Of a stretch of 64,000 nucleotides of DNA, positions 44,910 to 54,645 are shown in pieces; the stretch's first letter is position 1, and each line of letters opens with the position of its first letter. Origin of the DNA: Scytonema tolypothrichoides VB-61278 (GTDB lineage Bacteria; Cyanobacteriota; Cyanobacteriia; Cyanobacteriales; Nostocaceae); NCBI RefSeq assembly GCF_000828085.3, contig NZ_JXCA02000002.1, forward strand, positions 133,136-197,135, in the 5' to 3' direction. The notes below the pieces were generated by a model. That model had not been told where the DNA came from and searched no databases. It was given only the letters and a program-made list of their open reading frames with translations. The translations under genes and the position numbers were made by a program.

Positions 44910-45349
44910 CAGTAATTATCCTTTGGAAACGTGCTTAACAGTTATCAGTGAACAGTGAACAATGAACTGATAACTGTTTACTGTTTGAATTTCTACGTGT
45001 AAGAGCCGGTGACTACTGAGTTGGTGATTTCTGAGTTTTATCTTCGGTCAATTTGATGGGCGGTTTTTCCGTTCAAACAAGCGTGTCCTCTAGACATAAG
45101 TAGCTGGATTTTTACATGGATTTTACTCCAACCCCAATTGGTTTTACCAACGGAAAACTGCTGTAATAGTAGGAGTGTATTAATCTGCATCTCTGCTTGT
45201 GAATCTGAATTGTCTAAAGCTAAGCTAATTGACAATTAACAAGTTATTTGATGTTTAAAAAGTAAAAAAACTAGTCAAAAACCTCGCCTTGGGAACTTCG
45301 AGTGTAGTACTCATGTCTCTAAAAATACTTAAAAAAGTATGTTATTGGA
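44910..45349. other. Intergenic region after gltX
   Basis: About 440 bases. AGTGAACA-type repeats lie at 44940-44990 and a short dispersed repeat GCGTGTCCTCTAGACATA at 45081-45098 (compare 2143-2160). No gene. Confidence 0.45.
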
Positions 45350-45847
45350 ATGCTGACAAAAGAGATATCTCGAAGGATAAGATTATCTTTGATGATAGCT
45401 GCGCTGGCGATCGCGTCAGCAATCAATACAATATCTCGTGCGCAGGAAACATCCCCACCTTTTTTTGAGGATGTCGTTATCGATCAAAAGTTTTCTCCAG
45501 ATCCGTTTATTGTTCGTGGTATGAGTGGCGGTTCTGTACCGGGCAGGGAAATTGCTCGTAGAAGAGAAACTCCCACAGGAACTTGTACTGGATATTTTGA
45601 TGAAGAACCAGACCATACTATTGAGCTAACAAGTAAATTTGACTACCTAAAAATAGAACTGAGAAGTCCTGAGGATACCACCTTAATTATTAGAGGTCCC
45701 GGAGGTAGCTGGTGCAATGACGATTTTGATGGCAAGAATCCTGGCATGATTGGAGAATGGCTACCAGGAACATATTATGTATGGATTGGTTCGTTTAAAA
45801 AAGATAGGTATTTTCCTTACACCCTACGAATTACAGAAATTAAGTAG
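45350..45847 (+). CDS. Secreted hypothetical protein
   Basis: 165 residues. N-terminal signal peptide (RLSLMIAALAIASAI, about 11-25, cleavage likely after the Ala near residue 31). The C-terminal part resembles a bacterial pre-peptidase-like beta sandwich: HTIELTSKFDYLKIELRSPE, TTLIIRGPGGSWCNDDFDGK and GEWLPGTYYVWIGSF, with two Cys that could pair. Probably a periplasmic or outer-membrane-associated protein; function unknown. Confidence 0.7.
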   Translation: MLTKEISRRIRLSLMIAALAIASAINTISRAQETSPPFFEDVVIDQKFSPDPFIVRGMSGGSVPGREIARRRETPTGTCTGYFDEEPDHTIELTSKFDYLKIELRSPEDTTLIIRGPGGSWCNDDFDGKNPGMIGEWLPGTYYVWIGSFKKDRYFPYTLRITEIK

Positions 45848-45957
45848 AGACCCTGAATGCCAAAGTTTACAGGCTATGATTTTTGGTCAAAACTAGAACT
45901 GTCACCTGCGCTTCGCAGACAACAAACAATCCTTAGCTTCTTCGCGCCCTCGCCCCG

Positions 45958-45982
45958 CACCATAACTGTACTCAGTTTGGTG
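45958..45982. repeat. 25-base segment identical to the end of the TnpB gene
   Basis: The segment beginning CACCATAACTGTACTCAG occurs here and at 47717-47741 (3' end of the TnpB gene). It contains a short hairpin (CACCA/TGGTG). The bases upstream also look like a degraded tail of the same gene, so this is probably a remnant of another element copy. Confidence 0.55.
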
Positions 45983-45997
45983 ACGGGATATAAGGCG

Positions 45998-46071
45998 GGC
46001 AAAAGCGAGGTGTACCCCCAACCTATGTTAAATGTCATTTAACGCGGGAGTGGGGTACCCTCGCTTTTGCC
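45998..46071. terminator. Long hairpin between convergent genes
   Basis: GGCAAAAGCGAGG(TG)TACCCC (45998-46018) pairs with its complement at 46052-46071 with one bulge; inside it GTTAAAT-GTC-ATTTAAC forms a second stem. It separates two convergent genes (ending 45847 and 46095), so a bidirectional terminator is possible; there is no T-run, so a repeat is equally likely. Confidence 0.4.
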
Positions 46072-46094
46072 TATCTCCGTGCTATCAAAAACAG

Positions 46095-46289
46095 TCAAAG
46101 TTCTAGCTCGGTTGCTATTTTTTCGAGTAATTCACTAACACTAATACCACTATTTATTGCTTTGCTTTGTAATCGCTCCCAAGCTTGAGGTGTAAGCCAT
46201 ACTGTATGTTTAGCTTTTAACTCTTCATGGAATATCGGTACATTTTTTACAGCTTTTTTACCTTTCCTGCTTGACACATTTATCTCCAA
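46095..46289 (-). CDS. Small ribbon-helix-helix-like DNA-binding protein
   Basis: 64 residues. HTVWLTPQAWERLQSKAINS followed by GISVSELLEKIATELEL follows the ribbon-helix-helix pattern (beta strand, then two helices with the S-x-S-E-L-L turn) of CopG/Arc-type regulators. The N-terminus is basic. It is divergent from the TnpB gene with 54 bases between starts, so it may repress the element. Could also be a lone antitoxin, but no toxin is next to it. Confidence 0.65.
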   Translation of the reverse strand: MEINVSSRKGKKAVKNVPIFHEELKAKHTVWLTPQAWERLQSKAINSGISVSELLEKIATELEL

Positions 46290-46343
46290 CGTCTAAGCTA
46301 AGTATAGACATGCTAAGAATATTTGACAAGGGGTGATTTCTAA

Positions 46344-47744
46344 GTGCTGCTTAACTATCAATACCGTGCTTATCCAAATACTAATCAAAAACAACAACTC
46401 AATAGTTGGCTACGTATCGGTCAATATTGGTACAACAAGCAGCTTGGAGAGAGATTCAGTTGGTATGAAAATAACCGATGCAGTATTGATTCATGTCCGT
46501 TAATTTGTTCACTACCTGAGCTACGAGAAAATTCAGGCTTTTATTCTCAGAAAAAACAGTTACCAGCTATCAAAGAAGACTTGGTTATTGTTCAACATTC
46601 TGGTGAATTACTGGATTTTACGTCTGTACCATCTCAGACATTGCAGGACGTGTCAAAGCGTGTAGACCTAGGATTTAAACGCTTCCTTCAAGGAGACAGT
46701 AACGGAAAACGTAGTGGTAAGCCACGCTTTAAGAATTCAGCACGTTATAGGACTTTGAGAATTGAAGGACAAGCCATAGCCATCGAAAGAATAGAAAAAG
46801 ATTGGTTGTTTCTGTCAATCTCAAAGCTTAAAGGTTGGTTCAAGGTACGCTTACACCGTTCTTTACCGGATGGGTTTGCCCTCAAAAATATGTTGCTTAC
46901 TAAGAAATCCGATGGGTGGTACGCAACTATTTGCTTGGAAGACTCAACTGTCCCAGTCTTTAACCCGGATGAAATCATCCCCACATGGGAAAACACTTTG
47001 GGAATGGATGCGGTACTGCACGAAAACGATTACTTGGCAACGAGTGATGGAACTAAGCTACCTTCTTTGAAATCGTTCAGGAAGTCTGAGAAACGTCTAT
47101 CAGAGGTTCAACGCCGCAAGGAAAAGAAGCGCAAAGGTAGTAAAGCTCGTCGTAAACTTGCCAAAAGCCAAGGACGTGAACATCAACGTATTGCAAGAGC
47201 AAGGATTGACCATGCTTACAAAACTGCTCATGCGTTGATACGAACGGGTAGAAAGGTTTTTGTCCACGAAGACTTAAACCTAAAAGCGTTATCAAAACGC
47301 AACAAAACAAAACTTGATGAGGACGGCAAGTATTTACCAAACGGGCAGTCGGCTAAATCAGGTTTAAACAAATCTTGGAGTGATGCTGCGTTTGGACAAT
47401 TTTTTACAATCCTAGGATACATAGCCGGGAAAGCTGGGTCTAGGGTAATCGCAGTAAGGACTGCATACACATCTCAATTACTGGCATATCGTGACGAGAT
47501 AGTCTTTACCGACTGCGATATGCGCGAATTTTGGGATACTGAACTTTCGCTTAACGTTGACCGCGATATAAATGCGGGAATCAACATTAAGCGCATGGGG
47601 CTGGGACTTTTCCCCACGTTAAAACGCCGTAAAGGGAATCTAGTAGTGGGTGACTCTACTACCAATAGTACCTTGAAGGAAGTTCTGGCAGTGTTGAAAA
47701 ACGCGCCGGAAGCCTACACCATAACTGTACTCAGTTTGGTGTAG
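46344..47744 (+). CDS. tnpB: TnpB-type RNA-guided nuclease with degenerate zinc ribbon
   Basis: Transposon-associated nuclease of the IS200/IS605 superfamily, 466 residues, start GTG 46344 with AAGGGG upstream. RuvC residues: Asp222 in LGMDAVLHEND, Glu309 in VFVHEDLNLK, Asp406 in VDRDINAGIN, all present. The zinc ribbon normally reads T-S-x-x-C-x-x-C ... C-x-x-C; here it is TSQLLAYRDE and TDCDMREFWD (about 376-398), so the Cys pairs are gone. The guide RNA is expected to overlap the 3' end. No tnpA is nearby. A divergent RHH gene lies upstream. Whether cleavage still occurs is unknown. Confidence 0.85.
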   Translation: MLLNYQYRAYPNTNQKQQLNSWLRIGQYWYNKQLGERFSWYENNRCSIDSCPLICSLPELRENSGFYSQKKQLPAIKEDLVIVQHSGELLDFTSVPSQTLQDVSKRVDLGFKRFLQGDSNGKRSGKPRFKNSARYRTLRIEGQAIAIERIEKDWLFLSISKLKGWFKVRLHRSLPDGFALKNMLLTKKSDGWYATICLEDSTVPVFNPDEIIPTWENTLGMDAVLHENDYLATSDGTKLPSLKSFRKSEKRLSEVQRRKEKKRKGSKARRKLAKSQGREHQRIARARIDHAYKTAHALIRTGRKVFVHEDLNLKALSKRNKTKLDEDGKYLPNGQSAKSGLNKSWSDAAFGQFFTILGYIAGKAGSRVIAVRTAYTSQLLAYRDEIVFTDCDMREFWDTELSLNVDRDINAGINIKRMGLGLFPTLKRRKGNLVVGDSTTNSTLKEVLAVLKNAPEAYTITVLSLV

Positions 47745-48179
47745 GTAGTTCACTCCAAAGATGATAGCCGCTATCCAATAACGATTGAACATCGTGGCAT
47801 TAGGGCTGATTTGATTTTCGCTCTATCGGACTAAGATGGGCATAATGTCAAAAACGCATATAGCAACAAAAATAGCAATAATTGCCCCATTACTGGATGG
47901 GTGGGATTGCTGTTGATCTGATCACAAGCAGCGAACATTGGTGGCGATCGCGATCACTCCCTTCCCCTTCGTTCAGACTGGAGGCAAGTCAAAGATGAGT
48001 TTATGAAGAAGGCTGTATAGCAGGGAACACGGAACACAGAACGCTTAACTCTTAACAGCCGTGTGATTGTCTCGTGGTGTCCGTATTTTCTCATGAGTTC
48101 ATGTCCTAATCTACCTGGCAAGTGCTATAGCTAAATTCCAAAACTCAGACGAGAGTGATGAAAAAGGGCTAAACTCAAG
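47745..48179. other. Intergenic region downstream of TnpB
   Basis: About 430 bases without a gene. The first 100 would be the expected guide-RNA region of the TnpB element, but I see no clear scaffold. GCGATCGC lies at 47944-47951. Confidence 0.35.
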
Positions 48180-48707
48180 TTAGAAATATTTACTGATATG
48201 AAATTTATCTATCGGTTCAGTTATAATATTGCTTCTTCCAATTAGCTGGCTTAAAACTAAAAGAGCTGCTTGGTGACAATTGTCACCTCCATTTGATGCT
48301 GAATAATACTCTAAAATATAAGGATTAATATTGTTTTCAAAAAAATCAATAGCAGTTTTTAAGACACAAGCTTCAGTATCAATTCCACAAATAAAGACTT
48401 GATGAATATCTCTTTTTTTGAGATAGTTAAGAGTTTCTTCATTGCAAGCAGTATATATAGTTTTCTGAAAAACCAATTTAGCAAATGGTTCAAGCTCATC
48501 AACAATTTTTTGCTCTGTTTTGGAAAAAAGTTTGTTCCAATTTAGATATCTCACATAAGGACTATCCAAGGTATTTAGAAATCTTGTGAAGATAACGTAC
48601 TCAAATAGATTTTGCTCTAATAAACACTTCACGCGTTGTATCACATGACTTGTATTTGGAGCGATGAACCCGTTTTGAATATCAATGACAAATAGGCATA
48701 AGTTCAT
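48180..48707 (-). CDS. Isochorismatase-like cysteine hydrolase
   Basis: 175 residues. Catalytic triad of the isochorismatase/nicotinamidase superfamily: Asp in FVIDIQNGFI, Lys in VFQKTIYTA, Cys in CGIDTEACVLKTA. Also the cis-peptide-type region before the Cys. AT-richer than its neighbours, which may reflect transfer. Substrate unknown: such enzymes act on isochorismate, nicotinamide, N-carbamoyl compounds or others. Confidence 0.82.
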   Translation of the reverse strand: MNLCLFVIDIQNGFIAPNTSHVIQRVKCLLEQNLFEYVIFTRFLNTLDSPYVRYLNWNKLFSKTEQKIVDELEPFAKLVFQKTIYTACNEETLNYLKKRDIHQVFICGIDTEACVLKTAIDFFENNINPYILEYYSASNGGDNCHQAALLVLSQLIGRSNIITEPIDKFHISKYF

Positions 48708-49409
48708 ATTGTTAAACCTGAGAAAATCTTGGAATTATAGCTTTTCAGTATCAGTTATTAAAATTATACGAATTCCAAAAATGTTTGCGGCAAATAACGC
48801 ATTCAAGATACAATAGAGTAGTGTTCATAAGTTGCGTACACTAGCACGCATGAAAAATTTTTCAATCTCCCCGGCAAGAGACCTCCCTGCTCCCCTGATG
48901 CGGCTCGGTTAAGCTCTAAGCAGTATTGACTATAAAAAAGCTGAGTGTTTGAAGTTTGACACCTGCTTTCTTGTGTATGCGTTTCTTGGAGGGAAATTGA
49001 CCTCTAGTTTTTTTTGACAACTCGGCGGTTGCTTCTTCCTCACGGTGGCTCTATCTACTTCCACGCAAATTTCCATTACAAGCCAAGTTCAAAAAAAGGA
49101 AGTGCTTCTTCCTTCAAGCTGCGCAAAACTTAGGAAACGTACAAGCATTGCCCAAACGTAAAGGAGAGTATGAAGCATGTCCGGCAACCTGAAACATGAA
49201 TAAGCGTACACCCGTAGTAAAACGACGCAAAATTAAGTTAAATTTAATTAAGATTCTTAATAATGTTTTGGCTCGTTAGCTTTAAGGCTAACGACGAACT
49301 TATCGTGTGTCATAACATTGGATAAAAAACGTAGTTATAGACATCGGTTTGAAAAGCCCTATCTATAGGCTGTTGATTTGTTGTATATGCATCTAGAGGC
49401 AAAATTAAG
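48708..49409. other. Long leader region upstream of ftsH
   Basis: About 700 bases between divergent genes. A hairpin CGTTAGC-TTTAAG-GCTAACG lies at 49274-49293, 117 bases before ftsH. Two tiny overlapping frames follow AAAGGAG near 49140-49150 (starts near 49169 and 49197, the second a Lys/Arg-rich 27-residue frame beginning MNKRTPVVKRRK) and could be leader peptides, but this is weak. Confidence 0.45.
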
Positions 49410-51296
49410 ATGAAATTTTCCTGGAGAGTCCTAGTACTCTGGACATTGCCTGCATTGGTGATTGGCTTTTTCTTCTGGCAAGGAGCATTTTCTGGTACTC
49501 CGACAGACATGAGTAAGAATACAGCCACTACCCGCATGACCTATGGTCGATTTTTAGAATACTTAGACGCTAATCGCATAAGCAACGTTGATTTATATGA
49601 AGGTGGGAGAACGGCTATTGTAGAAGCCGTTGATCCAGAACTCGACAACCGTGTACAACGGGTACGTGTGGATCTGCCTACTAATGCTCCGGAAGTGATT
49701 AGCAAGCTAAAAGAAAAAGGAGTTAGCTTTGACGCTCATCCCATGCGGAATGATGGGGCAATTTGGGGACTGCTAGGTAATCTCATTTTTCCTATTTTGT
49801 TGATTACCGGGCTGTTCTTTTTGTTCCGTCGTTCTAGCAACCTACCTGGTGGTCCAGGTCAAGCCATGAACTTCGGAAAATCAAGAGCTCGCTTCCAGAT
49901 GGAAGCAAAAACTGGAGTGAAATTTGACGACGTTGCAGGTATTGAAGAAGCAAAAGAAGAACTGCAAGAAGTTGTCACCTTCCTCAAACAGCCAGAAAAA
50001 TTCACTGCTGTAGGTGCACGCATTCCCAAAGGAGTTCTGTTAGTTGGACCTCCAGGAACAGGTAAAACATTGCTGGCAAAAGCGATCGCTGGTGAAGCAG
50101 GCGTACCCTTCTTCAGCATTTCTGGTTCAGAATTTGTAGAAATGTTCGTAGGTGTGGGTGCATCCCGCGTCCGCGACCTCTTTAAGAAAGCAAAAGATAA
50201 CGCCCCCTGTATCATCTTTATTGATGAAATCGACGCCGTCGGACGCCAAAGAGGTGCAGGTATCGGTGGTGGAAACGATGAACGGGAACAAACCCTCAAC
50301 CAACTGCTCACCGAAATGGACGGTTTTGAAGGTAACACTGGTATTATTATCATTGCTGCTACCAACCGTCCTGATGTTTTAGATGCAGCACTGTTACGTC
50401 CTGGGCGATTTGACAGGCAAGTCACTGTCGATGCACCCGACGTTAAAGGACGTTTGGAAGTTTTAAAAGTTCACGCTCGTAATAAGAAACTAGACCCCAG
50501 CGTTTCTTTAGAAGTCATTGCCCGCCGTACCCCTGGTTTTACAGGTGCAGATTTAGCAAACTTGCTCAATGAAGCTGCTATTCTCACAGCCAGACGCCGC
50601 AAGGAAGCGATCACCATTTTAGAAATCGACGATGCTGTGGATCGGGTTGTTGCTGGAATGGAAGGCACACCTTTGGTTGATAGCAAGAGCAAGCGTTTGA
50701 TAGCTTACCACGAAATTGGACATGCGATTGCAGGTACATTACTCAAAGACCACGACCCAGTTCAAAAAGTGACCTTAATTCCAAGGGGACAAGCACAGGG
50801 GTTAACTTGGTTTACTCCTAATGAGGAGCAAGGATTAATCACTCGCGCTCAACTCAAAGCCAGAATTACTGGTGCTTTAGGTGGTCGTGCAGCAGAAGAC
50901 GTGATTTTTGGTTCTGCGGAAGTCACAACTGGTGCTGGAGGAGACTTACAGCAAGTCAGTGGTATGGCACGGCAAATGGTGACAAGGTTTGGGATGTCTG
51001 ATTTAGGACCGATATCCTTGGAAAGCCAGCAGGGAGAAGTGTTCTTGGGTCGTGACTGGATGACTCGTTCGGAATATTCGGAAGCGATTGCATCTCGTGT
51101 TGATGCACAAGTTCGCGTCATTGTCGAAGAATGCTACCAGACAGCAAAGCGGTTTATACAGGAAAATCGCATCGTAATAGATCGGTTAGTGGACTTGCTG
51201 ATTGAAAAAGAAACTATTGACGGTGAAGAATTCCGTCAAATAGTGGCTGAGTACACTAGCGTACCTGAAAAGCCGCAGTTTATGCCTAGTATTTAA
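49410..51296 (+). CDS. ftsH: ATP-dependent zinc metalloprotease FtsH
   Basis: Membrane-bound AAA+ protease for quality control, in cyanobacteria notably for turnover of photodamaged photosystem II. 628 residues: two membrane helices (about 7-25 and 113-133) flanking a lumenal loop, AAA+ module with Walker A GPPGTGKT and Walker [12 protein letters not shown], second region of homology [20 protein letters not shown], and the zinc site HEIGH (about 430) with a downstream Asp. The N-terminus [20 protein letters not shown] is like the FtsH2 class. A strong hairpin terminator follows. Expected partner is another FtsH elsewhere. Confidence 0.97.
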   Translation: MKFSWRVLVLWTLPALVIGFFFWQGAFSGTPTDMSKNTATTRMTYGRFLEYLDANRISNVDLYEGGRTAIVEAVDPELDNRVQRVRVDLPTNAPEVISKLKEKGVSFDAHPMRNDGAIWGLLGNLIFPILLITGLFFLFRRSSNLPGGPGQAMNFGKSRARFQMEAKTGVKFDDVAGIEEAKEELQEVVTFLKQPEKFTAVGARIPKGVLLVGPPGTGKTLLAKAIAGEAGVPFFSISGSEFVEMFVGVGASRVRDLFKKAKDNAPCIIFIDEIDAVGRQRGAGIGGGNDEREQTLNQLLTEMDGFEGNTGIIIIAATNRPDVLDAALLRPGRFDRQVTVDAPDVKGRLEVLKVHARNKKLDPSVSLEVIARRTPGFTGADLANLLNEAAILTARRRKEAITILEIDDAVDRVVAGMEGTPLVDSKSKRLIAYHEIGHAIAGTLLKDHDPVQKVTLIPRGQAQGLTWFTPNEEQGLITRAQLKARITGALGGRAAEDVIFGSAEVTTGAGGDLQQVSGMARQMVTRFGMSDLGPISLESQQGEVFLGRDWMTRSEYSEAIASRVDAQVRVIVEECYQTAKRFIQENRIVIDRLVDLLIEKETIDGEEFRQIVAEYTSVPEKPQFMPSI

Positions 51297-51336
51297 TTTA
51301 AAGTTTGGTAGGGTATAGCCTTACTTTACTAAATAG

Positions 51337-51368
51337 AAATAGGGATGGTTTACACCATCCCTATTTTT
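51337..51368 (+). terminator. Rho-independent terminator after ftsH
   Basis: AAATAGGGATGGT (51337-51349), loop TTAC, then ACCATCCCTATTT (51354-51366) and further T. A 13-base perfect stem ending in T, 41 bases past the ftsH stop. Confidence 0.9.
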
Positions 51369-51473
51369 CAGGGAGAAAAAGACTATTGAAAAAAATCATG
51401 GTGAAAACCAAAAGTAAAAAGCTCAACTTATTCCGATAAGCACTTATCAAACACAAGCAAGACACACGGGAAA

Positions 51474-52025
51474 ATGCAAACATTAGAAACCTACAAGTCG
51501 ATTCTTGAAACTGGTCAAACGACAACCGAAAAAGCTTTACAATTGTTTGACGCTCTCGAACCCGTTGATTTAGCTTTTATGCTCGGTCGTTGGCAAGGAT
51601 CTGGATTTCATACCAATCACCCTATGGATGGCTTATTAGAAAAATTTAATTGGTATGGAAAAGAATTTGTTGATCCTGAGAATGTTCACCCTTTGTTATT
51701 TTTAGATAGCCAGGGAAAAGTTATAAAAGTTGCGCCCAGTTATATGGGAGCGACAAACTGGGTTTTGAAGTTTACAATACTCAAAAATGATTTAGTGAAA
51801 CCTTTGGTGATTCTGACTAATTCCTTACTGAAAACAGAGAAAAGTCAAGCAAGACTCCGCATGACGGAATATCGAGGAAAAGTCAGCGCCACGATGATTT
51901 ATGATAATTTTCCAGTTAATGACTCTTTTCGGAAAGTAGATGATAATACGGTGTTAGGAATTATGGACTATAAAAACTTACCCCAGCCTTTCTTTTTTAT
52001 TCTTCGGCGTAGTGTCACAAATTAA
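51474..52025 (+). CDS. DUF4334/GXWXG family protein
   Basis: 183 residues. GRWQGSGFHTNHP (the GXWXG motif) near residue 38 and LEKFNWYGKEFVDPENVHPL are typical of GXWXG/DUF4334 proteins, small beta-barrel proteins related to lipocalins and of unknown role. C-terminal VLGIMDYKNLPQPFFFILRR is also characteristic. Cytoplasmic, with no signal. The 3' end overlaps an old transposase fragment on the other strand. Confidence 0.82.
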   Translation: MQTLETYKSILETGQTTTEKALQLFDALEPVDLAFMLGRWQGSGFHTNHPMDGLLEKFNWYGKEFVDPENVHPLLFLDSQGKVIKVAPSYMGATNWVLKFTILKNDLVKPLVILTNSLLKTEKSQARLRMTEYRGKVSATMIYDNFPVNDSFRKVDDNTVLGIMDYKNLPQPFFFILRRSVTN

Positions 52026-52029
52026 GCTT

Positions 52030-52162
52030 GCAAAGAACTGGAACTAAAGTAGTAAAACCAGGGAGTTCATATCTATGTTTAATTAATTCGGCAATTGCCA
52101 CATCCATTAAATCAGCAGGATTATCCATGACCGTTGCTGATTCACTCACAATTTTTACTGCT
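52030..52162 (-). pseudogene. Fragment of a Tn3-family transposase (DUF4158 region)
   Basis: Minus-strand frame reads MDNPADLMDVAIAELIKHRY followed by ELPGFTTLV, the N-terminal signature of Tn3-like TnpA (DUF4158: A-x-x-E-L-x-x-x-R-x-E-L-P-x-F-x-T-L). Upstream codons stay open (AVKIVSESATV), but the rest of the gene is missing. Old insertion remnant. Confidence 0.55.
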
Positions 52163-52174
52163 ATATGCAAAAAG

Positions 52175-52705
52175 ATGCAAAACAACCAATGTATAGTGTT
52201 GGAAACTCAACGTTTAATTTTGCGAGAGATGACGCTTGATGACTTGGATAATTTGCTTGCAGTCCTCTGTGATCCCGAAGCTATGCAGTTTTATCCAAAG
52301 CCTTTTGATCGTCAGATGGTTCAGGCGTGGATTAAGCGGAATATGCAGAGGTACACTCAACATGGTTTTGGTTTGTGGGCACTTGTTCTCAAACAGAACA
52401 GTAAACTTATTGGTGATTGTGGATTAGTTTTGCAAGACGTTGATGGTGTTGAAGAGGTAGAAATTGGCTACCATGTTCGTCGTGATTTGTGGGGACAAGG
52501 TTTAGCAACTGAAGCCGCTCAAGCCTGTCGCGATTATGGGTTTAATCAGTTGGGCTTTAACAAACTTATTTCATTGATTCATCCTGACAACATTGCCTCG
52601 TGTCGAGTAGCCCAGAAAAATGGAATGAGATTGTCTAAGAAAACAGAGTGGAGAAACAAGCCAACCTGTATTTATACAGTTGAACGTAGTAATTTACCAA
52701 TTTAA
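52175..52705 (+). CDS. GNAT family N-acetyltransferase (RimJ/RimL type)
   Basis: 176 residues from ATG 52175 (MQNNQCIVLETQRLILREM). The longer frame from 52028 covers the transposase fragment and is rejected. ETQRLILREMTLDDLDNL, then IGDCGLVLQDVDG, then IGYHVRRDLWGQGLATEAAQ (acetyl-CoA loop) and LISLIHPDNIASCRVAQKNG are typical of the RimJ/RimL-like GNAT branch that acetylates protein N-termini or small amines. Acceptor unknown. Confidence 0.88.
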   Translation: MQNNQCIVLETQRLILREMTLDDLDNLLAVLCDPEAMQFYPKPFDRQMVQAWIKRNMQRYTQHGFGLWALVLKQNSKLIGDCGLVLQDVDGVEEVEIGYHVRRDLWGQGLATEAAQACRDYGFNQLGFNKLISLIHPDNIASCRVAQKNGMRLSKKTEWRNKPTCIYTVERSNLPI

Positions 52706-52947
52706 CCCTATACTGGATTAGCAGACATAAATTATGTGGAATTCTTAGCAACAATCCTTACCAGCAACCCTATTGAGATATAGACTGCTGCCACGGGAGT
52801 ACACAATGCAGTAAGATAACACGCCACGACTTGGTATTGCAAATATAATACATTAAAAAACCCCACCCCAGCTTTAGCGTCAGCTACTTACTGGCATGGG
52901 ATTCTAGTGTTTTGCAATGAAGTGAAAAGCGCTATATTTTTAGGTCA

Positions 52948-53973
52948 TCATCTTGCTGCATAAGCAGGAGCAGGAAAAACTTTTGCCTGCTTCGATGTAA
53001 CATAGACACGCTGCTCCTCCTTGAGGTTGAGCTTACTAAAGTGGTCACGACTGAGGAAAGCGTTTACTGTTTCTCCAGACTTGAGAACCAATTCAACCCG
53101 AATTTCCCATCCTAAGTTAAGAATGCGCAATACCTTGGCGGGTGTCGCATCCTCACTAGGATTGGTTTGAATCAAAACGTCATGAGGACGCAAAAAGACT
53201 TGCTCGTTTGTTCGAGGATTCAAATCCCTATCTGGTAAAACACCAGAAGTCGGTGGAAGAACATTCACAGGACCAATAAAGCTCATGACAAAAGGTGTTG
53301 CAGGGTGGTCATAAATCTCACTAGAGGTACCAACTTGCTCCACCCGACCATTATTCATCACCACAATTTGGTCTGCAACTTCCATTGCTTCTTCTTGGTC
53401 GTGGGTGACAATGACAGTTGTTATACCAACCTCTTCATGCAGTTTTCGTAACCCTGCTCTTAATTCCTTACGGACTTTAGCATCTAACGCTCCAAAGGGT
53501 TCATCCAACAGCAATGTTCTCGGCTGAACTGCTAAAGCTCTTGCTAGCGCTACCCGTTGGCGTTGACCTCCAGAGAGTTGGGAAGGATAGCGATCGCCAA
53601 ATCCCTGCAACCTCACCAAATCCAGAAGTTCCTCAACTCGCGGCGCAATCTTGCTCTTGGCAAACTTGCGGATTTCCAGTGGAAAGGCAATGTTCTGCCG
53701 TACAGTCAAGTGCTTAAACAAGGCGTAATGCTGAAACACAAAGCCTATTTGACGTTCCTGCACCGATTTGTATGTCGCGTCTTCACCAAGTAGCCAGATA
53801 TAACCCGAATTAGGCGTATCTAACCCCGCAATCATCCGCAACAAAGTTGATTTCCCAGATCCTGATGGTCCTAACAGCGCCACAAGAGAACCTGTTGGAA
53901 TTTCTAAACTGACGTTGTCAACAGCAAGAAAAGAACCATACTGCTTAGTTACATTCTCAACGACTATGCCCAT
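52948..53973 (-). CDS. cysA: Sulfate/thiosulfate ABC transporter ATPase CysA
   Basis: ATPase of the sulfate importer, 341 residues. Start ATG 53971-53973 with AAGGA just upstream; the TTG at 53988 is not needed. Walker [10 protein letters not shown], signature [17 protein letters not shown], Walker [12 protein letters not shown], then a C-terminal MOP-like domain (about 240-341) typical of CysA. Divergent from the CysR-like regulator with 67 bases between starts. The permeases and binding proteins follow at 55600-61102. Confidence 0.95.
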   Translation of the reverse strand: MGIVVENVTKQYGSFLAVDNVSLEIPTGSLVALLGPSGSGKSTLLRMIAGLDTPNSGYIWLLGEDATYKSVQERQIGFVFQHYALFKHLTVRQNIAFPLEIRKFAKSKIAPRVEELLDLVRLQGFGDRYPSQLSGGQRQRVALARALAVQPRTLLLDEPFGALDAKVRKELRAGLRKLHEEVGITTVIVTHDQEEAMEVADQIVVMNNGRVEQVGTSSEIYDHPATPFVMSFIGPVNVLPPTSGVLPDRDLNPRTNEQVFLRPHDVLIQTNPSEDATPAKVLRILNLGWEIRVELVLKSGETVNAFLSRDHFSKLNLKEEQRVYVTSKQAKVFPAPAYAAR

Positions 53974-54040
53974 AGTAATATCCTTCAAGAAACTGATATT
54001 GTAAAAAAGTACGGCTTGTCTATCGAAAAGAGAGATTCAT

Positions 54041-54634
54041 ATGACAATGTCTATTTCATCACGTTTTCAAAATCCTCCTGAACAAAACACCAAACTTAGC
54101 TTTAAGGCCCGTTCATTCTTACCCCTGAAGCACAATAGTTTGTTGAAGATTGAAACAGGAGTTGTGCGGATTGTCACTTGGCATGAAGATGGTACGCTTG
54201 TGACTTTGGGTATTTGGGGACCTGGAGATATCGTTGGTCAAGCGTTTTCTAAACTTGAACCATATCAAATTGAGTGTCTCACTAAAGTAGAGGTAACAAT
54301 CTTGCCTTTAGAAGGCTGGTTTGCATTCACGGATGTTATGCTTGCCCACATTCAACAGGCAGAAGAATTGATGGTTATTCGTAGCTATAAAACAGTGGAA
54401 ATCATGCTCATTAAACTCCTAGGTTGGTTAGCAAAAAAATTTGGTCGAGAGGTAAAAAGCGGACATCTCATTGACTTGCGCCTCACTCATCAAGACATTG
54501 CTGATATGCTCAATTCAACTCGCGTGACAATCACTCGCGTCCTCACTCAGTTGGAGGAACAAGGGTTGATTCATCGTCTTCCCCTGCATCGGATTGTCTT
54601 AAAAGAAGAAGAAGTTTGGCACTATGAAATATAG
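54041..54634 (+). CDS. cysR: Crp/Fnr family regulator, CysR-like
   Basis: 197 residues. N-terminal cAMP-binding-like cupin (SLLKIETGVVRIVTWHEDGT, then LGIWGPGDIVGQ) and C-terminal HTH_CRP (LTHQDIADMLNSTRVTITRVL). Divergent from cysA within a sulfate-transport locus, the position held by CysR in Synechococcus elongatus, where it activates sulfur-limitation genes. Small effector and sites unknown; the shared upstream motifs at 58654-58679 and 59926-59951 are candidates. Confidence 0.82.
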   Translation: MTMSISSRFQNPPEQNTKLSFKARSFLPLKHNSLLKIETGVVRIVTWHEDGTLVTLGIWGPGDIVGQAFSKLEPYQIECLTKVEVTILPLEGWFAFTDVMLAHIQQAEELMVIRSYKTVEIMLIKLLGWLAKKFGREVKSGHLIDLRLTHQDIADMLNSTRVTITRVLTQLEEQGLIHRLPLHRIVLKEEEVWHYEI

Positions 54635-54645
54635 CTGTCCATGCG

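Noticed and set aside
49169-49280. Two tiny overlapping frames upstream of ftsH as regulatory leader peptides
   Set aside because: An AAAGGAG is present, but there is no conservation evidence from one sequence.
52028-52174. N-terminal extension of the acetyltransferase
   Set aside because: This part is a reverse-strand transposase fragment.
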